Translations under genes and position numbers: made by a program
Notes under the pieces: generated by a model
Told to the model about the DNA's origin: nothing
What the model saw: only the letters and a program-made list of their open reading frames with translations
Databases searched by the model: none
Shown here: positions 8,445-17,183 of the stretch, in pieces
Layout: each line of letters opens with the position of its first letter
How positions within the stretch are numbered: position 1 is the stretch's first letter
NCBI GenBank assembly: GCA_965223235.1
Contig: CBDCVV010000022.1
Location: forward strand, 496,001-560,000
Source: UBA2589 sp965223235
GTDB lineage: Bacteria; Gemmatimonadota; Gemmatimonadetes; Longimicrobiales; Gaopeijiaceae
Length of the DNA stretch: 64,000 nucleotides
Direction of reading: 5' to 3'

Positions 8445-11173
8445 CGGACCTGGGCAAGAAGGACACCCACCCCAACGACCGGCTCGGCAGGTGGGCCGTG
8501 GCGTTGTATCGCCTGTCCCTCCATGCGTTCTCGTCGAGTCATTTGGATCGCTACGCTCTGGAAATGATTGACGCGTTTGATCAGGAAGTGAGGGCGCGGA
8601 GAGCAACCGGTGGAAGTGCAGCCGCGCTCACCTTCACCGGGCGGGCCTGTCTCGACTCTGTTCGTGCCGGGTTCGGCGAGCGGCGCCGGCGCGGACGGAG
8701 TAATCCCTCACGCATGCTCCTTCCGGGCCTCCGGCACGACGTCACACACGCCGTACGAGGGTTGGCGAGATCTTGGATCTTCACCGGCGTCTCTGTGCTG
8801 TCGCTTTCCTGCGGGCTCGGGATCGCGATGGCGCTTTTCCTGCTTCTGCGTCAGACGCTGGAGCCTCCCTTTCTCGTTGATCAGGACGGGCTCGCCGAGG
8901 TGCTCGTCGTCGGTGAGAACCAAGGTGTACAAGAGTGGTCCTACCCCGATTTCGTCGACGTCTCTGAGGCAGTAGGGAGCGCGAGACTCGCGGGATGGGC
9001 CAGGTCGGACGGGATGCTCTCGCTCGGGGAAGATAGCGAGGGTCGGCAGATCCGAACCGCGTACGTTTCGAGCGACTACCTCGACGTTCTCGGCTTGACT
9101 CCGTTGTTGGGTCGAGGCTTCACCGGCTCGGATCGCGAGTTGGCCGGTTCTACCCCGGTCGTAATCACAGAGAACGTCTGGGAGTCTTGGCTCGCGTCCG
9201 ACCCTGACGTGATCGGACGTGTGCTGACGATCGACCGGAAGCCCCACGTCGTAATCGGGGTCGCGCCCATGTACTTCCGCGGGCACACGGCAGGCATGAA
9301 TGCTCATGTGTTTGTGCCCCTCGAGCGGCACCCCGCGCTATCGCCAGACTCTCGAGCCCGATTCGATCGAAGTGCACTATGGCTCGGGGTCCTCGGTCGG
9401 GTAACCTCCGGGGCGTCGATCGACGACGCCGACTCCGCCGTTTCATCGGCTGTGGCGGGCTTGGCCGGGGATCATCCCGAGACGAACGCATCGCGGCGTG
9501 GGCTCGTTCTCCCGTACCGGTGGCAAGGCGCAGAGCCAAGCAACGTCGAAGGTCTTGTCATCCGTTCGCTCTTTAGCGGAGTGCAGGGCCTCGTGTTACT
9601 CATCGTCTGCCTCAATATCGCCGGCATGGTCCTCGTGCGAAGCGCGACCCGTGAGCCCGAGTTGGCCCTGCGGATCGCTATGGGATCCAGCCGTGGACGG
9701 CTCATTCAGTACCTGCTCGCAGAGTCCGTCGTGATCGGACTGGCGGGAGGACTTCTCGTGATCGGGGTCCTCAATACAGGCCTCGGCCTCCTAGCCCAGC
9801 GTGTAGGGCCCTTGCCACAAAATATCGCCATCAACACGCAGGTTGTTGCGGTCTGCCTAGGGCTCTCTCTGGCCGCATCCATGGCCTTCGGGCTTCTTCC
9901 GGCATTGCGTTTTAGTCGGGCCTCTCTCGTCTCATCCATGCGGGATGCCGGCGGGGAGGGTCGCAAGTCTGGACGAATCCATCGCCTGGCCGTGGCCGGT
10001 CAAGTTGCACTGGCCATTCCCGTCCTCGTCGTAGCTGGCTCCGTGACGAGAGGTGCCAACTCAATGACGACCGCCGAGTACGGAGTTCGCACCGATGGAC
10101 TCATTGTTTCCGATCGCCTAGACCTGGCCGTCCAGGGATACGACGCAGGTGACGTCCAGCGCTTCGCGCAATCTGTCCGCGACGGGGTCTCGAGCCTCCC
10201 TGGTGTGACGGCAGTGACCGTGTCGGACCACACGCCCCTGGACGGGGCACGGCCACGGATCTCGGTAACGAGCCCTGCTACAGGGTCTACGGACAGGGTT
10301 AGGACCACTCGCGTGGACGAGCACTTTTTCGAAGCGATGGAGATTCCCATCGTGCGGGGTCGAGCGATCTCACAAGACGATGTACGAGGCGGAGAGTCCG
10401 TCCTCGTCGCCACCCGATCATTGGCAGATCGCCTCTTTCCAGGGGAAGACCCAATTGGACAACGACTGGCTCTTCAAGGCTTGTCGCCGCGTATGGCGGC
10501 GGAGACCTCAGGCGGTGCAGTTACCCAGGACTTCACCATCATAGGAGTCGCAGAAGAGGTGGCGGGGGCCTTTTTGGAGTCGGACACCGACAACCTCTTC
10601 CTTTCCTACTGGCAGCAACCCGGCGAAGTACTGACAGTGTCCGCTCGGACGACGTCGAGCGACGAGGCGCTGGCCACCGCCGTCGCTGAGACGTTCGTGT
10701 CGCTGGACGCCGCTCTCGCGGCCCCGACGATCAGGCCGTTCTCCGTCGTGATCGAAGATCGGGGACGCGATATGCCCGTCTGGAGTGTATTCTTCACCGT
10801 CATCTCCGGTCTTCTCCTCGGGCTCAGCGCGCTCGGCATCTACGGAATCGTCGCGTTCTCCGTGGCACGCCGCACGCGTGAGATTGGCGTACGGATGTCA
10901 CTGGGATCTTCGCGGGGCCGCGTGTTGAAGAGCGTGCTTTGGGACGCGGTCAAGATTGCGACTCCCGGACTGATCTTGGGCAGCGTGCTAGGAGCCGTCA
11001 TCGGCTTGAGGATCCTGAACCAGATGTACGTTCAGATCGGGTTGCCGATGGCGGAGCCCGGCATCATGCTCGCCGGCGCGGCGGGGGCATTTGGAATCGT
11101 GCTTGTAGCCAGCATCTCTCCTGCCCGGCGGGCAGCGAGCGTGGACCCGATGGAGGCCCTACGGGCCGAGTGA
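8441..11173 (+). CDS. ADOP-type ABC transporter permease (MacB/FtsX fold), unit 1
   Basis: A 910-residue membrane protein with two FtsX-like modules. Residues 1-90 form a soluble prefix (LGRWAVALYRLSLHAF...) seen in PadR-linked permeases. TM1 lies near 112-135, followed by a MacB-type periplasmic domain, three TM segments around 380-500, a second periplasmic domain, and C-terminal TMs with the signature ARRTREIGVRMSLGSSRGRV. It ends SPARRAASVDPMEALRAE, the usual family ending. No ATPase gene is adjacent; members of this group are usually found without one. Mechanotransmission or export of peptides, lipids or drugs is the family expectation. It is coupled to the PadR gene by a 4-base overlap. 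Confidence 0.93.
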   Translation: MTDLGKKDTHPNDRLGRWAVALYRLSLHAFSSSHLDRYALEMIDAFDQEVRARRATGGSAAALTFTGRACLDSVRAGFGERRRRGRSNPSRMLLPGLRHDVTHAVRGLARSWIFTGVSVLSLSCGLGIAMALFLLLRQTLEPPFLVDQDGLAEVLVVGENQGVQEWSYPDFVDVSEAVGSARLAGWARSDGMLSLGEDSEGRQIRTAYVSSDYLDVLGLTPLLGRGFTGSDRELAGSTPVVITENVWESWLASDPDVIGRVLTIDRKPHVVIGVAPMYFRGHTAGMNAHVFVPLERHPALSPDSRARFDRSALWLGVLGRVTSGASIDDADSAVSSAVAGLAGDHPETNASRRGLVLPYRWQGAEPSNVEGLVIRSLFSGVQGLVLLIVCLNIAGMVLVRSATREPELALRIAMGSSRGRLIQYLLAESVVIGLAGGLLVIGVLNTGLGLLAQRVGPLPQNIAINTQVVAVCLGLSLAASMAFGLLPALRFSRASLVSSMRDAGGEGRKSGRIHRLAVAGQVALAIPVLVVAGSVTRGANSMTTAEYGVRTDGLIVSDRLDLAVQGYDAGDVQRFAQSVRDGVSSLPGVTAVTVSDHTPLDGARPRISVTSPATGSTDRVRTTRVDEHFFEAMEIPIVRGRAISQDDVRGGESVLVATRSLADRLFPGEDPIGQRLALQGLSPRMAAETSGGAVTQDFTIIGVAEEVAGAFLESDTDNLFLSYWQQPGEVLTVSARTTSSDEALATAVAETFVSLDAALAAPTIRPFSVVIEDRGRDMPVWSVFFTVISGLLLGLSALGIYGIVAFSVARRTREIGVRMSLGSSRGRVLKSVLWDAVKIATPGLILGSVLGAVIGLRILNQMYVQIGLPMAEPGIMLAGAAGAFGIVLVASISPARRAASVDPMEALRAE

Positions 11174-11267
11174 TTGCGATGAATATCGGAGTGTGATGAC
11201 AGCCTAGCCGAGTGCACGCCACTGCCGCATGATGGGGCCACACAAGTCACCCCACATCGCTCGGCAA

Positions 11268-12134
11268 ATGCGCACCTGGCTCTTGCTATCCCTCCTGCTC
11301 GCGGCCCCTTCGGCGTGCGGCCATGCGGAGCGCGAGCGGGAAGAGGCCGTCGCCGCGGCCATCGAGGCGACCGCCGCGTCGACCAGGGCGGAGACTTTGG
11401 CGGAAGTCGAGCAAGCCCTGTCCGCCGCAGTGCTGCGGACGGACCGCATCGCCCGCCGAGCCAACCGCACGCTCAGCCCTCTCCCTGTCATGACACCGGC
11501 CGAGGAAGGAGCCCTACGGCGCTTCCGGAACGCAGCCCACGTGCAGAGGGCCCGTGAGGCAGGCCTCCGGGTGGAGGACGAAGCCACGTTGCACTCACTC
11601 GTCGACGCAGGCCAGCTGATGCAGCTGGCCGACAGCACGCAGCACTGGATCGTCCGACCCGGGACCTCCCCCGCCTATGTCGTGCCCGAGGTGCCCTCTC
11701 TTCTCGGGATCCTCGGGGCACGCTTCCACGAGCGCCTATCCGAGATGGGGCTCCCCGCGTACCGCATCGAAGTGACCAGTGCGCTCCGAACGTCCCAGAG
11801 GCAGGCGGAGTTGCGGGCAACGAACCGGAACGCGGCAGCCGGGGTGAGTTCTCACGAGTTCGGTACCACGCTCGACATTTCTTACGCCGCCTTCGCACCT
11901 CCGGCCAACCTCCCCCCGGAGGCCACCGAAGGCGTCCCCGAGAATCTGGCGCCGTATATCTCCCGCCTGGCCGACCTCGCATTCGAGTCGGTGTCGGGCC
12001 GGAAGTCCCGTGAACTCGGGCGGATCTTCAGTCAGGTGCTACGGGAAGCCCAAGCAGAGGGGCTCGTGCTGGTGATCTACGAGCGGCAGCAGACCGTGTA
12101 CCACGTGACCGTCGGACCGGCACTCGACGGGTGA
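11268..12134 (+). CDS. DUF5715-like lipoprotein, peptidase M15/VanY-like
   Basis: A 288-residue predicted lipoprotein. The ATG at 11268 begins MRTWLLLSLLLAAPSACG, a lipobox with Cys at position 17; an ATG at 11229 adds an unlikely leader. An Ala/Glu-rich helical stretch (about 20-75) follows. The C-terminal half has the M15/D-Ala-D-Ala carboxypeptidase-like pattern: TSALRTSQRQAELRATN, then SSHEFGTTLDISY, matching the SxHxxGxAxD metal site, and a final VIYERQQTVYHVTV with the last His. This suggests a peptidoglycan-acting enzyme, although LDISY is a variant of the usual motif. It is convergent with menB, with a 13-base gap and no obvious terminator. Confidence 0.75.
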   Translation: MRTWLLLSLLLAAPSACGHAEREREEAVAAAIEATAASTRAETLAEVEQALSAAVLRTDRIARRANRTLSPLPVMTPAEEGALRRFRNAAHVQRAREAGLRVEDEATLHSLVDAGQLMQLADSTQHWIVRPGTSPAYVVPEVPSLLGILGARFHERLSEMGLPAYRIEVTSALRTSQRQAELRATNRNAAAGVSSHEFGTTLDISYAAFAPPANLPPEATEGVPENLAPYISRLADLAFESVSGRKSRELGRIFSQVLREAQAEGLVLVIYERQQTVYHVTVGPALDG

Positions 12135-12147
12135 CGACGAATCTGAC

Positions 12148-13044
12148 CTAGTAGTGCCAAGGGAAGCGAGAGAAGTCCTTCTCTCGCTTCTCTACGAAGG
12201 CGTCACGACCCTCACGCGCTTCATCCGTTCCGTAGGCCAACCGCGTCGCCTCGCCCGCGAAGAGTTGCTGCCCGACCAATCCATCGTCTACGAGGTTGAA
12301 ACCGTACTTGAGCATGCGCATTGCTGTCGGGCTCTTCTCGTTGATCGTGCGCGCCCACTCCAGTGCCGTCGCTTCCAGCTCCTGATGGGGGATCGATGCA
12401 TTCACCATCCCCATCTGGAGGGCTTCATCGGCGGAGTAGTCGAAACCGAGGAAGAAGATCTCGCGAGCCCGCTTCTGCCCAACCATTCGAGCCAGGTACG
12501 CCGAGCCGTACCCGCTGTCGAAGCTCGCAACATCCGGGTCGGTTTGTTTGAACCTAGCGTGCTCCTTACTTGCGAGCGTCAGGTCGCAAACCACGTGAAG
12601 AGAATGACCCCCGCCTGCCGCCCATCCGGGCACGACGGCAATCACGATCTTGGGCATGAATCGGATCAGCCGTTGGACCTCCAGGATGTGTAGGCGCCCG
12701 AGTCGTGCCTGATCGACCTCGGCTCCACCCCCCTCATACTGATAGCCGTCAGCGCCGCGAATGCGTTGGTCCCCACCGGAGGAGAAGGCCCAACCCCCAT
12801 CCTTCGCCGATGGTCCGTTCCCGGTTAGAAGCACGCACCCGACCCGAGACGACGTGCGCGCATGCTCGAGCGTCCGATAAAGCTCATCGACGGTTCTCGG
12901 GCGAAACGCATTGCGGCACTCGGGCCGGTCGAAGGCGACCCTGACCGTACGGCCATCTTTCGAAGAATGGTACGTGACGTCGTTGAGGTCCTCGAAACCG
13001 GGGACGTCGCGCCAGACCGACGCATCGAAGAGTTCGGATACCAT
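12148..13044 (-). CDS. menB: 1,4-dihydroxy-2-naphthoyl-CoA synthase (MenB)
   Basis: A 298-residue crotonase-fold enzyme that closes the second ring of menaquinone by Dieckmann-type condensation of o-succinylbenzoyl-CoA. Characteristic features are FDRPECRNAFRPRTVDELY, the SGGDQRIRG oxyanion/active-site segment, PGWAAGGGHSLHVVCDLTLAS, the FKQTDPDVASFDSGYGSAYLAR loop found in MenB but not general enoyl-CoA hydratases, and the ending FSRFPWHY. The length fits the longer MenB type. It stands alone without other men genes, so the rest of the pathway must lie elsewhere. It implies respiration with menaquinone. Confidence 0.95.
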   Translation of the reverse strand: MVSELFDASVWRDVPGFEDLNDVTYHSSKDGRTVRVAFDRPECRNAFRPRTVDELYRTLEHARTSSRVGCVLLTGNGPSAKDGGWAFSSGGDQRIRGADGYQYEGGGAEVDQARLGRLHILEVQRLIRFMPKIVIAVVPGWAAGGGHSLHVVCDLTLASKEHARFKQTDPDVASFDSGYGSAYLARMVGQKRAREIFFLGFDYSADEALQMGMVNASIPHQELEATALEWARTINEKSPTAMRMLKYGFNLVDDGLVGQQLFAGEATRLAYGTDEAREGRDAFVEKREKDFSRFPWHY

Positions 13045-13229
13045 ATTCGGGAGGGTTTGGAGGAGGCGTCGAGGGAGTCCGGCGCCGCGGCGGAGGCTAC
13101 CGACGTGCTCTGGGACTCACAAGGGAATCGGCGAGCTCGGAGACTGTAGGACCCGAGCCAGATTTGCCAAGTGCTTGCCGAGCACGAACGATAACCACCG
13201 CGACTCCTCTCCTCCCTTCCCTTCGCGGC

Positions 13230-15965
13230 ATGACCTCCCAAGCCTCAGCGAGCCGACTTGGCGATCGCGCCCGAAAGGCAGCGCCACCGGACTTCGAACC
13301 ATTCGACCCTTCGATGGTCGAAGGCACGATCCCCGAGCGTTTCGAAGCCCAAGTGGCACGGTGGCCGGATCGCCCTGCGATCTCCTTTGGCGAGTCGACC
13401 GTGAGCTACCGGAAGTTGGATCTCCTTTCCAATCGCCTCGCGAACCGCCTGGTCGCGGCGATGGCCGAGAGCCCACAGGCGGTGGCTCTCCTCTTGCCCC
13501 AGGGCGTCGACTTGATCGTCGCGATTCTCGGAGTGCTCAAGGGAGGGAAGTACTACGTCGGCCTAGACGACACCTCAGCACCGGAAAGCGTGAGCTCGAC
13601 GATCTCAGATGCTCGCGCACGTGTTCTTCTCACATCGAGCAGCCTTCGGTCGCTCGCGGAGTCCGTTGTCCCTGACGGGACCGCGGTCTACACCGTGGAC
13701 GAAGTCACGGAGCACGGCGGAGAGGAGCTCCCACCTTCCGTCCCTATTAAACCGGATCACCTCGCATACCTTTTCTATACCTCCGGCACGACCGGTCGTC
13801 CGAAGGCCGTGATGGATAACCATCGCAACGTCCTGCACAACGTAATGCGATACACGAACACCCTTCGCATCGCCGCGAGCGACCGGATGACGCTCCTTCA
13901 GTCCGCCAACTTCAGCGGATCAGTCTCGAGTCTTTTCGGAGCGTTGCTGAACGGGGCCTGCGCATGCCCCATCGATGTACGCCGCACCACTCCCTACCAG
14001 CTCGCTCGGTGGCTGACGCGCGAGCGGGTTACGATCTATCACTCCGTCCCGGCCATCTTCCGCTCGATTGTGGAACACTGCGAGTCGATTCCGGATGTGC
14101 GCCTCGTGCGCCTGGAGGGCGACGCCGCCTCACGCGCGGACATTCGACTCTTCGCCAGGCGGGCGCGCGCGGACGCAGTACTGGTGAATGGTTTAGGCAC
14201 TACCGAGACAGGCCTGGTCCGGCAGTACTTCGTCTCCCCGTCGGACACGATCGAGGGAACGGTCGTGCCGGTCGGATACCCAGTCCGTGACATGGAGGTG
14301 TGCGTGCTCGACGAGCATGGCCGTCCCGTGCCTCAGGGCGACGTCGGTGAGATCGCCGTCCGGAGCGAGTACCTCGCCCTCGGTTACAGGGGGAACCCCG
14401 AGCTCACCGCGGCACGCTTCCTAAGCGACCCGGACCAGCCGAGCATCCGAACCTATCTCACGGGAGATCTAGGCAGGATGCGCTCGGACGGCTGTCTCGA
14501 ACACCTTGGACGCGCGGGTCGCCAGCTCAGAATTCGTGGTCGCACGATAGAGCTCGCGGACGTCGAGCAAGCTCTCCTCGATCTCGAGTCGATCAAGGAG
14601 GCGGCGGTCGTAGCTTCGGAGTCGGACCCCGAGAGTCAGAGCTTAATCGCATACTTTGTCGCTGAAGCCGGGTACGATCCTTTGGTCAGACACATTCGAG
14701 AGGGACTCGAGCGACGACTTCCGTCGTTCATGATCCCCTCCTACTTCCTGGCCGTCGAAGCGCTGCCGTGGACGAGCCACGGGAAACTTGATCGGGGCCA
14801 GCTTCCCACAACCGGTCTTCGAAGTCGCGCCCTAGATGCCGGATTCGAGCATCCCCGCAACACGCTCGAGGTGTTGATCGCGGGCATCTGGGAGCAGATC
14901 CTCGGCGTGAAGCCGGTGGGCGTGCGCGACGATTTCCTCGAACTCGGCGGTGACTCACTCGCCGCTATGACCATGCTGGCACACGTCGAGTCGGAGCTCG
15001 GCGAGGACATCCCGACCGAATGGTTGCTGGATCACGGCACGGTGGAAGAACTCGCCGCCAGGATCTGCGCCGAGCGGCCACCTCCGACCCGCTCAGTCGT
15101 ATGCATCCAAGAAGGCATCGGCCCTCCGATCTTCTACGCCCACGGCGACTATTTGAGTGGAGGGTATTACAGCCGACGTCTAGCCCGCGAAATCGGTTCC
15201 GATGTCGCGTTTCATGCGCTCGTCCCGAGCGGAGCGAATGGCCTTCCCGTCGCGAATTCCTACAACGAGATGGCCGAACAGCACCTGTCGGCGATCCGTG
15301 AGATCCAGCCACGCGGTCCGTACCATCTAGGGGGCACGTGCAACGGAGGACTCGTTGTCTATGAGGTGGCGCGCCTACTAGAGTCGGAGGGAGAACGAGT
15401 TGCGAGCCTGTCACTCTTCGCGGCTTCGGCTCGAAATGTCCGCCTCCGTGCCTTAGGAGGTCTCCTGACGATGGGTGCGAGCCTGGAGCAGAGCTCCACC
15501 GCCCTTCGGCGATCAGTCTTCAGGGCGCTCCGGCGTCTAGATGAATCGTTAGCCCGTCTCGGGTGGACGGGCCTCCTCGTCACAGCCACACAGCGGTTGG
15601 TCGGGCCGCTCCGGTCTGGAGTACACGCGATTGACGAGGTCGAGACACCGCTCTTCGACACCCTCCGACTGAGGGATCATTACCAACGGGTGGACGCCGA
15701 ATACCTCCCCGGTGCGTACAAGGGCCCGATCAACCTCCTTTGGCCCAATGACGAGAAGGAATCCGCCGAAGAGGCCGCCGGGTGGTGGAGGAAACTTTGC
15801 CCCGAGGTACGGGTTCGAAGGCTCCCGAGCAGCCACGGTGCTTGTCTCACCACAGACGTGGCTTTGTTGGCCGAGGCGGTTCGAGAGGGCTGGATCGTGG
15901 GAACTCGTGAGCGAGGGCAGAAGGACGGTTTCGCGCCCGCGAGTGGCGACACGGTCCGTCCATAA
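13230..15965 (+). CDS. NRPS-like A-T-TE enzyme (adenylation, carrier, thioesterase) with Cys in the TE elbow
   Basis: A 911-residue single-module enzyme without a condensation domain. Adenylation spans about 30-530: LFYTSGTTGRPKAV (A3, near 181), NGLGTTETG (A5), YLTGDLGRM (A7), GRQLRIRGRTIEL (A8) and SHGKLDRGQLP (A10 Lys). The carrier has Ser576 in LGGDSLAAM for phosphopantetheine. The thioesterase (about 640-890) has GGTCNGG with Cys704 in place of the usual Ser, and a candidate His in SSHGACL. In the A4 region, FSGSVSSLFGALLNG aligns with FDxS... so the Asp that binds an alpha-amino group is replaced by Ser. This points to a keto, aryl or hydroxy acid substrate. The same architecture occurs in RalA and in fungal quinone/furanone synthetases. 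The ATG start has no clear ribosome site. Confidence 0.88.
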   Translation: MTSQASASRLGDRARKAAPPDFEPFDPSMVEGTIPERFEAQVARWPDRPAISFGESTVSYRKLDLLSNRLANRLVAAMAESPQAVALLLPQGVDLIVAILGVLKGGKYYVGLDDTSAPESVSSTISDARARVLLTSSSLRSLAESVVPDGTAVYTVDEVTEHGGEELPPSVPIKPDHLAYLFYTSGTTGRPKAVMDNHRNVLHNVMRYTNTLRIAASDRMTLLQSANFSGSVSSLFGALLNGACACPIDVRRTTPYQLARWLTRERVTIYHSVPAIFRSIVEHCESIPDVRLVRLEGDAASRADIRLFARRARADAVLVNGLGTTETGLVRQYFVSPSDTIEGTVVPVGYPVRDMEVCVLDEHGRPVPQGDVGEIAVRSEYLALGYRGNPELTAARFLSDPDQPSIRTYLTGDLGRMRSDGCLEHLGRAGRQLRIRGRTIELADVEQALLDLESIKEAAVVASESDPESQSLIAYFVAEAGYDPLVRHIREGLERRLPSFMIPSYFLAVEALPWTSHGKLDRGQLPTTGLRSRALDAGFEHPRNTLEVLIAGIWEQILGVKPVGVRDDFLELGGDSLAAMTMLAHVESELGEDIPTEWLLDHGTVEELAARICAERPPPTRSVVCIQEGIGPPIFYAHGDYLSGGYYSRRLAREIGSDVAFHALVPSGANGLPVANSYNEMAEQHLSAIREIQPRGPYHLGGTCNGGLVVYEVARLLESEGERVASLSLFAASARNVRLRALGGLLTMGASLEQSSTALRRSVFRALRRLDESLARLGWTGLLVTATQRLVGPLRSGVHAIDEVETPLFDTLRLRDHYQRVDAEYLPGAYKGPINLLWPNDEKESAEEAAGWWRKLCPEVRVRRLPSSHGACLTTDVALLAEAVREGWIVGTRERGQKDGFAPASGDTVRP

Positions 15966-16010
15966 CTATTAAGGAACTCTCATAGAGCCATCTCAGCCTC
16001 GGAGGCCGAA

Positions 16011-16553
16011 ATCAGCCCTCTGCCCGTAAGACGCATAGCATGCGTCATCGCTCTCATTTCGCTGTGCGCCGGCGGAGACAACGCGCGCGCGCAGACCAGC
16101 GCCGAGCTGGACGCCTTCTGGACCGAAGTGTCCCGCACCGTGGCCGAAGGAGACTTCGATAGCTACTCCGCCACCTACCACCCCGATGCGGTGGTCATCT
16201 TCGGCATGACCACTCAGCCGATCGCTACGGCGCTCGCCGGGTGGGAGGCAGGGTTCGCGGACACCCGGTCCGGTGCGGCGGAGGCATCGGTGACCTTCCG
16301 CTTCTCCGAGCGTCGCAACGACGACACCACCGCCCACGAGACCGGGATCTTTCGCTTCGAAGCGCGCTCGCCGGCTGGAGACGGATCAGCTCAGTACATC
16401 CACTTCGAGGCGCTGCTCGTGAAGCGGGACGGGTGGAAGATGCTCATGGAGTTTCAGCGGGATCCCGCGACCGAGGCCGAGTGGGAGGCGCTAGCGAAGC
16501 CGACCGACGATGTGAGCGCGCCGGCACCGCTCACTCCGCGACTTCACCGGTAA
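16011..16553 (+). CDS. Exported NTF2-like (DUF4440/SnoaL-type) protein with an apparent ATC start
   Basis: A 180-residue NTF2-fold protein; members bind small hydrophobic ligands or act as cyclases or isomerases. The domain begins with ELDAFWTEVSRTVAEGDFDSY, upstream of the first conventional start (GTG at 16128), so starting there would cut the fold. The frame is open back to the NRPS stop with no ATG, GTG or TTG. A GGAGG at 16001-16005 lies five bases before ATC at 16011, and from there the reading is a good signal peptide (SPLPVRRIACVIALISLCAGG... ending ARAQ). Either a rare ATC start is used or the base call is wrong for ATG. Later, FRFSERRNDDTTAHETGIF and KRDGWKMLMEF are typical of the family. 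Confidence 0.72.
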   Translation: MSPLPVRRIACVIALISLCAGGDNARAQTSAELDAFWTEVSRTVAEGDFDSYSATYHPDAVVIFGMTTQPIATALAGWEAGFADTRSGAAEASVTFRFSERRNDDTTAHETGIFRFEARSPAGDGSAQYIHFEALLVKRDGWKMLMEFQRDPATEAEWEALAKPTDDVSAPAPLTPRLHR

Positions 16554-17080
16554 CGCGTCCCTTCCCACTCGATCCATCCGCCCTCTCGCCTGCCCTGCGG
16601 GTCGTGGTGCGTCCAGTGGAGTACCCCACCTTCTGCGTTCCATTCGTACTCGCCTCTGATCCTCACCTCGCCACCCACGCTCAGAGGGACTCGATCCGCC
16701 AGATCGATGTTGTGAGCGACAAGGAGGGTGTGCCCCGAGCGGAGTCGCACGATGAAACGCTGATGTCGGGAGCCTTCTGTGTCGTCTGGAAGGGCGCGAT
16801 CGACTAACCCGGATACCGTCACGACGACATCGGACTCGCCGTCATCGAAGAGTTGCTGCACGATGGCATCCCCTGCGGCCTCCTGTGGGACACCGGCCTC
16901 CGTTCCGCCGGAGTCATCCGAGAACGTCTCGAGGCCGAACAGCGCCACGATCACAACCGCGAACAGGATCGAGAGTCGGCGGCCCTTCGATTCAGGACCG
17001 GGGGAGGTGGCCATAGGCTGACGAGGTGGAGGCAAGGGCGACCGGTGGTCGCCAGGGACGGAGGCTCTCCAAGATCGCAT
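16544..17080 (-). CDS. DUF3465 membrane-anchored protein
   Basis: A 178-residue protein with one N-terminal membrane segment (RRLSILFAVVIVALFGLE) and a periplasmic DUF3465 domain. Diagnostic phrases are LPDDTEGSRHQRFIVRL, TLLVAHNIDLADRVP, RIRGEYEWN and LHWTHHDPQGRREGGWIEW. The fold is predicted to be OB-like. Function is unknown across the family. The ATG at 17080 has GAGGGGG seven bases upstream; an internal ATG at 17014 would give a shorter cytoplasmic tail. The gene ends convergently with, and overlaps by ten bases, the NTF2-like gene. Confidence 0.87.
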   Translation of the reverse strand: MRSWRASVPGDHRSPLPPPRQPMATSPGPESKGRRLSILFAVVIVALFGLETFSDDSGGTEAGVPQEAAGDAIVQQLFDDGESDVVVTVSGLVDRALPDDTEGSRHQRFIVRLRSGHTLLVAHNIDLADRVPLSVGGEVRIRGEYEWNAEGGVLHWTHHDPQGRREGGWIEWEGTRYR

Positions 17081-17183
17081 GATGATGCCCCCTCGGTACC
17101 AGCGACGTACCCGAGGTCTTTTCAGCGTCTGACGCGACCCTTATTGATGTCAGGCTGAAGGTAGGCGAAGCCCGGGGAATTCC

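Noticed and set aside
15340..15341. Idea that the Cys in the thioesterase elbow is a base-calling artefact for Ser
   Set aside because: The codon is TGC within an undisturbed frame and the A domain also departs from amino acid enzymes, so a true variant is more likely; read checks would settle it.
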